From Adiantum capillus-veneris (lineage: Eukaryota > Streptophyta > Polypodiopsida > Polypodiales > Pteridaceae), in contig CM043960.1 in assembly GCA_014529385.2 (NCBI GenBank), forward strand, positions 25,712,396 to 25,776,395: DNA of 64,000 nucleotides. Direction: 5' to 3'. How positions within the stretch are numbered: position 1 is the stretch's first letter; every line of letters begins with the position of its first letter. The notes beneath the pieces were generated by a model. The model was not told where the DNA came from. It ran no database searches and was given only the letters and a program-made list of their open reading frames with translations. Both the position numbers and the translations under genes were made by a program. Positions 11,323-21,988 of this stretch are shown here, in pieces.

Positions 11323-14300
11323 TTACTCTAATGTAGCATTGTAAGCATTGACAAGGTTCATACTATCCTTAAGTTGTATTCCTTGCACCCATCTAGCATC
11401 TTCAAAAGGATAATTTTTGAACTTAGTAAGATACCGTCGTATAATCTTACCATGTCGTAGTACCTTGTCTTCATGCCGAAGGATAGCTTCAGATTGTAGC
11501 ACCTCTTCTTGGTCTTCGATTTTGGGAGGGTCTTCAATAATTGGTTCACTCGGTGGCTCTCCTTTGTAGGGCTATAGGTTCACATGAAAAGCATTGTATA
11601 TGAGCCAATGGTTGGGAAACTTGAGTTGATAAGCAAACTCATTGATTGGCTTCAAAATTTGAAAAGGACCATAGTATTTTTTTGTTAGTTTAGCATAATA
11701 CTTTTGATGGCTAGTAGGATTTTTGCTCGTCGTTTGCCTCAATCGAGCCTTGGGAAACTTAAGTAAGACCCAATCGTTTTCTTTGAACGTTAAGGCCCTT
11801 TGGTGCTTGTCAGCAACAACAGATTTTGGCCTTTGTTGAGAGATAGATATAGCCTCCTTAATCTATTGAAAATATTCTTGTAGGTCACGGCTATACTCAT
11901 CGACAAAGAAGATCTTCCCATGTACTTTAAGTAGCAAGGGACTTTTAGGTCTTCCCTCAATGATTTCAAAAGGTGCTTTTTCCGTAGAAGTATGGACATT
12001 ATTATTGTACGCATACTCTACAAGAGGTAAGTACTTTTCCCATTGTGAGCGTTGATCTACTTCTGTAACATAAGTCTTTAGTACATCGAATATCGTAAGA
12101 TTGGCTATCTCACTTTTGCCATCCGTTTTTGGGTGATAGGCCGAAGAGAAATTCAATCTCGTACCAAGATTTTCAAAGAGACCTTTCTAGAAATTACTGG
12201 TCATTCTAGGATCTCTATCTGACACGATGGATGTTGGCAATCCATGGTGTTTGAAAACCCGAGATATGAAGAGAGTTGCCATTTGGTGTGCCTATATGGT
12301 TTTTTTGACAGGAAGAAAGTGTGCTTGCTTGCTAAACCTGTCGATTATTGTCCATATTCCCGTATTCCCATGGATAGAGTAGGGTAATCCAAAGATAAAA
12401 TCCATGGATATACTCTCCCATGGTGAATCAGGGATTGGCAATGGCTGGAGTAATCCAGGTTGCTTCCCTCTATCATACTTAGTCTTTTGGCATACCACAA
12501 ATTTTGAAACATACTTTTGTTTGTCCACTTTCATGGTAGGCCAATAGAAGTACATCTCTACTCCTCAAAGAGTAGGTTGAATGCCTCTATGCCCCACATA
12601 GGGAGGAGCATGAGATTCATGCATAACTTTCTCACGAAGGGAGTGGGTTACACATAGCCTATTGCCATGGAGAAGATAACCATCCTGCAAAGTGAATGGT
12701 TCCTCTTTCTTCCTCAAAGCAAGGTCTGACATTATGTCTTCAAAGTCAGGGTCAATAGCATACTTATCTATCATAGAAGATAGATCATTGTGAGTTGCTA
12801 TAGACGCCACATTAACCTTTGGTCATCGTGAAAGTGCATCGGTCACTTGATTGTGCTTACCAATGTGAGCAATATGAAAATAAAATTGCGAAAGAAAATG
12901 TTCCCATTTTATTTGTTTGTCGAAAAGCTTGGTTTGCGTCATGAAGTACTTGAGACTTTGGTGGTCTGTTTGTAAAATAAACGGAGTCCCCAATAGATAG
13001 TGCTTCCATGTGTCTAGGGCATGTAGAACAGTTGAAAGATCTTTCTCATGAATGCCTAAGACCATTCATCCGTATTGAGCCTTCAGCTCTCATATGCTAT
13101 GTCATGCCATTCTTGAAGCAAGACTGCTCCAAGGCAATCACCACAAGCATCACATTGGACCTCAAATGGTTTTAAGAGATCCGGAAGCATGAGGACTGGT
13201 TGGGAGGTAAGCTTCTCTTTGAGCCTGTCAAAAGCATTTTGCTCCTTAGTAGTCCATGAATACTTAAAATTCTTATTTGTTAAGTCATGTAATGATCATG
13301 CTATTTGGGAAAATTTTGCTATGAAGTGTCTATAGTATGCACACATACTAATAAATCTTCTTAGCTCATGTAGATTCCTTGGGTTAGGCCATGCTTTTAT
13401 TACCTCCAACTTGGATGGATCCATTCGGATACCATCTTGAGAGATAATATGACCTAAGTATTGAATCTCTTGAAGGAAAAATTCACTTTTCTTTTGATTG
13501 AGAAAAAGCTTGCTCTCCCTCAATGCTTGAAAAATCACTTAAAGATGTTGCTTGTGTTCCTTCAAGGATTTGGAGTAGATGATGATATCATCAAAGAACA
13601 CTCCGATGAATTTGCGGTAGGGTCTAAAGATTTTTTCCATTAAATGATTGAACGTGACTGGTGCATTGGTCAAGCCAAAAGGCATGACCAGATATCCATA
13701 AAGACCAAACATTATACGAAACACGGTCTTTAGGATACCTTCATCCACTATCCTTATTTGATGATAGACACTTTTAAGGTCAATCCTACTGAAGTAGGTA
13801 GAACCTTGTAGCTTATCAAAAGGACCTTCTCCCCGAGGCATGGGAAATCTATTTTTTGATAGTGATATGGTTTAGTGCTCGATAGTCCACACACATGTGG
13901 TATGTACCATCTTTTTTTGCACTAAGAGGACTGGAGAACAAAAGGGAGAGGAACTAGGCCTCACCATCCCTTTGTCTACCAATTCTTGTACTTGCCTCAT
14001 GATCTCCTCTTGTTGAGCTTAGGAAACTTGATAAGGAGGCTTGTTAGGCGGTGAGCTTCCTGGTAGGAGCTCAATTCGATGGTCATCATCCCCTCGTTTT
14101 GGAGGTAAGTCCATAGGGGTATCATCGATGAACACATCTTGGAATCCTTTTCGAAAATTAAACAAGTCTAACTCTTCTTGATTCCCACCATTTACATTTG
14201 ATGAAACATTAGGACCTTTTAGAGACTCTTTGACAAAAATCATGAACGTAAAAACTGAGCTCTTAATTGATTTATCAAAAGCAGGAGGATTCACAAGTGG

Positions 14301-16314
14301 TATAGTATGACCAGACTCACTAGCATCTATATACATGCTCTTTCCCCTGTAGGTGAAGTAGATTCTCCTCAAGGAACTTCATGTTGGTAGCCATGCGGTT
14401 GAACCATGGTGCCCCTAGGATAGCATCCTCATGTTGGATAGGAGAGATGAAAAAGTCTTCTTTGTTGACATAGCTTTGGACATGAAGCCTCAACTTCCCA
14501 ATCAAGGGATTAATGAAGGCTTGCTGTCCCTTGAAAGCGGTATCGACAGTAACAGTATCTCTCATCTCGAAAGCTTGAATTCCCAACTTGGTGGGCTGGG
14601 GAGGTCACCTAATAAAAATGTAACCTATCACGTGAGTTCAACAGAAGGGTATTTAAAGCTCTTGAAACTTACATAAATATATATACATAAGGGCATTATT
14701 CTTTCAAATTTTAAAAAAACTTACATATTTTAAAAGAAAAGGGTACATTATATTCTTAACAAAATTCACAAACAAGGGGTTTTACAAACATGTCTTGAAC
14801 GCACGTGATATGGTAGTTTTACACATAGTGAACCCCCCGAGCTTGGTGGCCAACTCCGTTGATATGAAGTTGTGAGTAGAGCCATGGTCAAACAAGATGA
14901 AGGCATCATGCTGCCTTACCTTTCCCCAAGCATAGGAGAGAGGTGATCCTTTGCAATGAGCATCCTCTTTTGGAGCTTCGATAGTGGAAGCTCTAGGAGT
15001 CTCATTGCGGGCATTTCTCTTGGGGCAAGAACGATAGCCATGTCCTTGGTCCCCACACTTAACACATTTATGTTCCTTGCAAAAAGCTTCAAGATCTTTA
15101 GGAGAGAGCTTATTTTTGCCTTTGTAAACTCCCTTCTCCTTGGACCGATTATTGTTGCTGTTGGAATTGCCTTGGGAAGAATTTTGGGCATTGGTTTTAC
15201 CCTTTGCATCACTTTTGTCTTTGCTTTCCATGGGCTTGACATTTCGTTTAGCCCCTTATTGGAAATTGATGTGCGAAGCAACCATGATGTGGTGGGGGTG
15301 TGGTGGATTACTTTGGTCATGGAACCAAGCCATTGAGAGCACTTGGCGTACTCGGCCATCTCTTCAGGTAATCCCGCACAGAATTGTTGCTTTTGCTCGG
15401 CTAAGTCTATCTTTTGAAAGATAGTAGCCTTGAGATGTAAATCCCAAAACTTGTACATATTTGTGGATAGACTCATGGGAGAGAAGCTTTAAACTGCACC
15501 ATTCGGTAAGCACTTTGTCCTTTGCATTGCTTGCAAAGAATTGCTTCATCATAGAAACTCATAAAGTTTTCCATGTCTTTGGGGCTTTGCCGCTGCCACG
15601 AAGACTAGCCCCCCATTGATGGGACAATTTCTGGAAGTGCAAAGCTACATGGTGTAGCTTGGAGGACTACATGAAGCCCTCATCTCCAAAGGCCACATCA
15701 AATTGTTGGATGAAGAGATACTCTTTCCTCCCTCTTTGAACTTCTTGAGATTTTGTGACTTTTGCCATGCAGGGTAAGATTTGCGATGTCCTCCCCTTTT
15801 GTATTTTCTAGGAGAATAGCCATAGCTTTTTTTCGAAAGAGGAGGAAGGTGAAGAAGAAGGAGAAGAGGGTGACCTCTTTCTTGCCCTTTTCTTCCTTTG
15901 TTTCCTCTCTTCCCTTTTGGCCTGACGAGAAGAAGGACTGTGGGTTGACCGTTTCCTCTTGGGAGGAGTTCGCGATCGTCTAGACTGCTGCCTTCGTGGA
16001 GCCACATCTTCAGAGGAACTTAGAGATTCATTACTTTCTTGTTCTTTGGATTCCTCCTCTCGTATGGGAGAGAGTCTTCTTTTGGGGGTCTCATCAGGAG
16101 GCCTCCTAAGCTCTCTCTCCTCTTGGAGAGGAAGGGAAATCCCATAAGCACGAAGTTGCTGAGTAACTTCGGCTTGCAAAGCATGGTTGCCCATAGCTTG
16201 CTGCAACCTAGTAACAAGATAATTGACAAACATGGGGGCATCCTCATTAGCACCTTCATGTGCAAAATCAAAGTTATCAATGTTCATTCTACTCTCTTGG
16301 TTATTATCAGCCAT
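11323..16314 (-). pseudogene. gag-pol of minus-strand chromovirus G1 (degenerate)
   Basis: Same family as the intact gag-pol at 44046-48995 and collinear with it. The start codon is at 16314 (MADNNQESRMNIDNFDF). Downstream come the Arg/Ser-rich gag N-terminus, the zinc knuckle CVKCGDQGHGYRSC near 15060, and the protease-like LFDHGSTHNFIS near 14870. Reverse transcriptase occupies 13841-13296 (VFFDDIIIYSKS), RNase H 13065-12823, and the integrase zinc finger and core 12810-11863. The C-terminus (KNYPFEDARW) lies near 11400. Many frameshifts and stops break it into about ten pieces, so it is not autonomous. The cognate start was chosen by alignment to the intact copy, not the longer upstream frame. 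Confidence 0.92.
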
Positions 16315-16711
16315 GTTGATAAAATTTGTGTGTTTACTTAGTGTTTTCTTTGACAATTCAAAACCTTAGTTGCTACTCCTCTTAGCCTTTGAAAATCAGC
16401 ACTTAAGCATCTACACCCATTGCTTGACTTGGTTAATTATAGAGAGTAGTGGAGTGGGTGTAATATTGCAGAATTGCCGAGGGATAGCTCCTTTCAGACT
16501 TCTTATGGCTCAATAATGGTAAAGCCGTAGGAAAGTCTAAAAAGTCCCCATTATTAAGACCAAAGCTCCTGAGGTGTGCACCATATCTCACATAGTGGGT
16601 TCAACAAAACCGATAATAGATCCCCACTTACCCTAATATAATTTACAAAATCAACCATTAGTAGGCTACTTAAGGATCTCTCTTCTTAAGCAAGAAAAGA
16701 GAAACGAAATT

Positions 16712-16722
16712 CTTTGATACCA
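16712..16722 (-). promoter_or_regulatory. G1 primer binding site
   Basis: The minus strand reads TGGTATCAAAG one base inside the LTR end. This matches the initiator-tRNA(Met) type site TGGTATCAGAG with one substitution, and fixes this LTR as the 5' LTR. Confidence 0.85.
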
Positions 16723-16723
16723 A

Positions 16724-17929
16724 TGTAATGGAAATGGCCTATGACCTTTGAGAATAGCGGAATTAGGAGAATTAAAGAGAGCATTTTTGTGAGACTACTT
16801 TGAGAACATAGAGGGTGAACTTAATTGATGGTAGCAACATAATCATAGTATTTAATTAACTTGGCATGAACAATACTTTGGCAAGAGAGAGTTTAGAGAA
16901 CTTGACAACAATTGAGGACCGGATTTATGTGGAGCCGGTCCCCCCTCCAATAGGCATTTGTATTATAGATTCTCTTATCAAGAAAGACTCGGTACAATAC
17001 AATCTTTGTGTTCCTTGTGACCTAGGTGATGCAATGAAGATGGAAAGCTTCATGCATCATGAGCATAACATAGAATTTGAAAAAAGCATTAACTATCCCA
17101 AGCCTCAGTCCCAAGGCCTCAAACACCTTCAAAGGTGGAGAGAGCTAGAGTCCCAAGGCCTCAAACACCTTCAAAGGTGGAGAGAGCTAGCAGGGAATGA
17201 GGGTAGGGAAGAGAAAGAAGAAACATTCATAAGAGAAAGAAATAGTTCCTCACTTGTCATCCCTCTTCTTGATAGCATACATAATAACATAGTAATGAAG
17301 ATGGAGAAGATGGCAAGCTTAAGCATTGAAGCATGGCTCTTGGTTGGATTTGCATTCCATAGCCAAGAATGTTGGTGTAGGCTCTCAACTTTTCTACTAG
17401 CTCGGAGAAGGAGATGGAGCTCTTGCACTTTGCACTTCACACAATGAGAGCGTGTGTGAGTGTGTGTAGGAGAGTATACCCCCCCAAGCAACCCCGCTTC
17501 TTGCTTTGGTCGACCCCCTCTTCTAGCTCAACTTGGAAACTCATTGGACCCCTGCAAGCATAGGTCCAATGAGCTCATTGGCCAATGACATGCATAATGC
17601 ATATCAAGCAACAAGGGTAGTCTTGGGACAAGTGTCCCCCTTTTCCCTTCGAGAGAGAGGACTTGATAAATGCAAAAACAATTAATTAAATCAACTAAAT
17701 TATCATTGGAGCCCTTGGGAGGATAACCAATAGGCTATAGGCACACCATGAGGGCAACATGGGTAGGCGCTTGACATGTGTCCTTGCGGCCTCTTGAGGC
17801 TTGGGCTTACCTTGTGTGTGTGTGGGTGTTCTCTCTCATTCCCCTAGCTTTAGGGATCGCCCCCTCCTTTGTATTGAAACACAAGCACCTTAGTCAGCAA
17901 GCACGACAAAGTACCTCAAGCTTGGGTAG
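16724..17929 (-). mobile_element. G1 right (5') LTR, truncated
   Basis: Begins TGTAATGG next to the primer binding site and aligns with 10004 onward, with several percent divergence in the first 100 bp, so insertion was old. It holds a 42-bp tandem duplication (17107-17148, 17149-17190). Similarity stops at about 17929 before the expected TATGACA terminus; new sequence beginning TGTTACAAC follows, so the LTR is cut. The open frame 16866-17447 on plus is antisense to the LTR. Confidence 0.85.
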
Positions 17930-19119
17930 TGTTACAACTCTCCTTTTTTAGGTCACGCACTATGTTGACAAATGCTGACTTGTCCTCGTGTGAACAAAAA
18001 AGGTTGACAATTATTGGTTACGAATAAGTGTGCAACCGAGCTCCACGTGGACTAGCTCTAAGGTCTTTCAAGGGTTGCACTTTCCCGCTCAATGCTCATC
18101 CTATTGATACATTGAACCGACTAGCATATCCTAATCTCTACGAATGCATCTACTAGTATTCCCTTCTCTATTTGCACGTTGTGTTTAACTCAATTGTAGC
18201 TTATGAATGCCTTCCACTAGACTCTGAAATCTCTTTTGGTCACTTGTAATGGATTCAATTACTTTCTAAATAGTTATCATAGCGACATGTCTAGAAGAGT
18301 CCCCTCTCTCCTTGTTTATACGAGCACTTTCTTGACTTAGTGTTGCTCTCCTTATTTTTGCAAGCTAAGAGCCGAGCCCCCCTAGAGTCAAAAACATTAG
18401 TGGTATTAATTGTACTTCATGTCCCACAGAAGATATGAAACCCTGTGTTTAGTACTATTTATTAGCAAAAATCTCTCTGTTACTAGTAGATGTTGACTTT
18501 TTAAGCTTTAAAAGAAAAGACTTGTCCTAAAGACTAGGCTATCCCATTCAATTAGTAAGTACACCTATCTTTATGCTTAATACAAAGAAATCACTCTCTA
18601 CTAAAACCATTTCGAGCTTTAAGGAGGCGCACCTCGCGTACATTCTAAACTTGGGAAGAATGTAAACCTCACCAATAAGTAACCTTAATCACATGCGAGA
18701 CCCAGCTCTAAATTATCATGGGTTCTTAGTTCTACACCTTCACTTCCAAGCTCTCCACTTCCAAGATGTGTTTATGTTGTCTTGTCCGCCTTCTTGCTAT
18801 CTCTTCCCATCCACTTCCTCTGGGTTGCGAAGTTTAAAGGTGGGAGCTTGCTTTGTAAGGTTACCGTGCTTGGAAATAATATATAAGTATCAAGGGAGCA
18901 TGTTCTCGTGAGCGAGGTGGAGAGGCCCAATTGGGTAAATTGAAGGCCAATGAGGGGCCATTTTTAGAGGAAAGAAGCAAGGCCATAATTAAAAAATAGA
19001 AGCATAGAGTGTATAGTCTATAGTCTAAAGTCTAGGCATTGAGAATTGCTATTTCCAATTATGGCAATGAGTCATGAGGCAATGACAATGTGGGGACTCT
19101 TTTGTTTTTTATTGTGGAG

Positions 19120-19156
<37 letters not shown>

Positions 19157-19390
19157 GTGAGGGATTTAGAAAATTAAGAGAGACTCTATTAGTGGGGGAT
19201 TTAGAAATTAATTAAAGGAAAGGGAGACTATGGGTCTAATTAGAAGAAATTTTGTTTGTGGGGCTAAAGGGAAAATTGTGGGTTAGAGAGATAGCTAGGT
19301 TGGAAACTTGGAGTGATTAGGCTGGAGGGCCAATTTTATTCTAGAATAAAGAGTACACTCTGTAGAGCCTAGAGAGAGAAAGAAGAAGAT
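17930..19390. other. spacer between G1 and the NSP2-like gene
   Basis: No gene recognised. The first bases (TGTTACAACTCTCC) could be the end of another LTR that interrupted G1. A (GA)n tract lies at 19124-19151 and a diverged tandem pair (ATTAGTG-GGGATTTAGAAA) at 19153-19229. The last 400 bp would hold the promoter of the gene to the right, but no TATA box is clear enough to call. Confidence 0.45.
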
Positions 19391-19539
19391 GAGGTTTCAT
19401 GAAGAGAGAGGTGGCATTCGAAAGAGAGCGAGACATAGGGAATGGGGAAGGGGGGGGGACCCAAACGAGCAGGCATGGCCGCCCGGATGGCCGGCCAGAA
19501 GGGCCCACATTTCCCTTTGCTCGCTCGCGCTGACCAAAA

Positions 19540-19541
<2 letters not shown>

Positions 19542-19580
<39 letters not shown>
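19542..19580. repeat. (CT)n tract in the NSP2-like leader
   Basis: A 39-bp CT repeat within a generally pyrimidine-rich stretch (19500-19860). Such tracts are common in plant 5' untranslated regions. The overlapping Ser-Leu and Arg-Glu frames are repeat artefacts. Confidence 0.9.
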
Positions 19581-19583
<3 letters not shown>

Positions 19584-19599
19584 CCCTCTCAGTGCCTCG

Positions 19600-20033
19600 C
19601 TTTGGGCTGCGCGCGCCAGTCCCTCCCACGCGCGCACAGGCGCGCACACACATACACATACCCACGGCCCCAAATTTCCTTTTTTCATCTTTCCTCCGCT
19701 CTCTTCTCCTCCGCCTCTTTTCTGCAAGCGAAGATGGGTCGTCTCCTTCCTTCTCCATTTCTCCTCTTTCGTCTGCTGCAGCTACGCTCTCTGCTTGCTC
19801 TTCTTTCCTCTTCTCCTGCTTCTTCGTTGTCTTTTTCTTGTTTCTTCTTCTTGCCTGCTTGCTTGTAGCTATCTTCTGCTTCTTTCCTCAGTTCTTCGTT
19901 TCTGTTGTTCTTCTGTCTACTACAATGTTGTCCTTGCCTTTCACAATGGCCGATTTTCAGATCCCTGTGGATGCTGCGAACCCCGACTAAGGCACTCTCC
20001 ATCGTCGAAGCTCTGAATTGTATATAATCATAG
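19600..20033 (+). other. probable 5' leader exon of the NSP2-like gene, with upstream ORFs
   Basis: Pyrimidine-rich sequence ending in ATAG|GTAAGC at 20033/20034, a strong plant 5' splice site. It carries several ATGs, including a short frame at 19734-19868. A 14-codon frame at 19946-19990 (MADFQIPVDAANPD) has a good start context (ACAATGGCC). No coding similarity to GRAS proteins appears here, so I read it as untranslated leader. Its 5' end is a guess and transcript data would be needed to fix it. Confidence 0.5.
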
Positions 20034-21871
20034 GTAAGCTCTGGTTTTTTGCAGATTCAAGAGTGTATATGCATCATAAATAAGTCTAATTGGATGCTCT
20101 CATTCTGGTAAGCATTAGCTATGGTTGAGACAAGTCCAAATTGGGTTCAAGTATGCAGTATTTGGTTGAATGTTCAACTTCTCAATGGTTGCTCATGGGC
20201 TAACAAGGAAAAACGTGAAACAAAGCAAAGCCCTATTTTGGATTTTTGTCACTCATTGATTCATTCGATACACATGCGCGTAGTTTGTACAGAAAAGCCC
20301 GACTATTTCTTGGAGGCCTTACCTGGTCTTTCCGGATGATGGCTATTCATGTCATTCTCTGTCTACGCAATTTGTACTTGTTTATCATAGTGAAGCCATG
20401 TTGATGGTGCATTTGTTTTGCTTTATGTGCTTTGACGGTTCTATTCCTGCAGCATGTTCCTTTTTTGGATGTATACACCCAGTCTTCACCGCAACTTCCT
20501 ATGTGTGATGTTTGGGTTATAGTTTTGTTGTTGTTGGTTGGGAATATATCACATGAATATGTCTATTGAGTCACAGTCGGCCATTTCCCATACCCTGTGC
20601 AGAAGACTTCTCCAGGTCTTCGCAATGTTTGATTCTCTCTTTCTAGGTATTTTGTGAGTGCTATTTTCTGTACCACTCTTAAGAAGTGCAAAAGGGTGTT
20701 GTGCTAAATGTCATGAATTGGCTTGTTTGGGCAATCGAGAGCACGCTTCAGCTGATCATGTCTGTGTGCATGCCAAAGGTCATCAAGGATGTGACCACTT
20801 ATCTTGGTTGCCTCTCCTTTCTGGGTCCCTTTTCCATCCGATTTTACTCAAGGCCATCATCAACAGGTTGGCCCCCTGGATTCGGGTAGTTTTGTGTTTT
20901 TAATTTTATTTTTCAGACCAATGGCAACATGCTCTTCCATGTATTGGAGATTTTTATGTCAAAAGTGTTTCCTGCTGTTCATTTTCCTGCTGACCTTTAC
21001 CTCATTGCATACTATCATATTTCATGTCATTCCTTGGCACTCATATTTCCTTTCTTGTGACCTTTTTTGTGCAAACAGGTCTCACGCTCAGCAACAATTC
21101 CAGATTTTTCAGCATCATCCATTCTTTATTTGAGTACAGGTACATTTTTCATAGAAAAGATCCTCTTGTGCAAACAAGCAAGGAGTATGTACGACCATGT
21201 AAAAGCGTTTAAAGTTGTATAAGAAAGATCAGTGAGATGACTTCTCTTTGCACAAAGAGAGACATTACTTATCGTGAACGTGACAGAGGGAATCAAACAC
21301 AATGAGCGGGGTGGTTTGAAATTTATGTGGTTGCAGGTGTGATTTATAAGTAACTGATTAAGGGAGGTATTCTGCCAGTGAACTCGTGTGTCTCAATTGT
21401 TAGTAGTTTTTATGCCCTTCTTCATGTCACACAGTGTCTTACTTCTCATCATGATGGGGCTTCACTAGGATCTTGACTGTTGTTGGCTGTCTTCTTACTT
21501 GTATGCGATGATCGCATCGGATCTCATGTCTTGGCTAACATCTGCATCTAGCATGTGTAAGTTGTTCTTGCTTAGGGTTTAGCAGCTTGGGTTTATTGCT
21601 ATACCTTTGCAGGCATTTTTAGTTGGTTTAACTAGATATAAGTGCCCTTGATGTTTTCGTTTTGTGCGTGGAAGGCATCAATGAATTTTATTAATAAAAT
21701 GGTAACCCCTTGAAGTCAACACATGCATGTGAACCCACACCCTGTAAATCTAAACTGAAGCTGACTTTGTAGGATAGTCAACTGTGCTCTTTTCACATAT
21801 TGGTCCGGCTCCCTTACTGGGGGATTTCGTTACACACCTGCATGCGTGGACAGCTTTAGATTTTGGAACAG
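20034..21871 (+). other. probable leader intron of the NSP2-like gene
   Basis: Begins GTAAGC. A possible acceptor is GGAACAG at 21871; a second, TGTATGCAG, lies at 21949. The interval is T-rich with no coding signal, and the open frames within it show no motif. Additional small leader exons cannot be excluded. Confidence 0.45.
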
Positions 21872-21988
21872 GTGAGTTTTTGGCAAAAACTGGATCAAAG
21901 TCTGGATATTTGTGATGCACATTATAAGGACAAAATCTATGTGTATGCAGGACGTCTGTGGTCGCACTTTTGTTGTCAACTTGCTGGA

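Noticed and set aside
15140-16341. Plus-strand frames over G1 gag
   Set aside because: Antisense shadows of the minus-strand gag; composition follows the coding strand.
21863-21988. Start of the GRAS protein at 21863
   Set aside because: The codon at 21863 is TTG just after an in-frame TAG; no ATG precedes 21989 in this exon. It could still be coding if an upstream exon is spliced to it.
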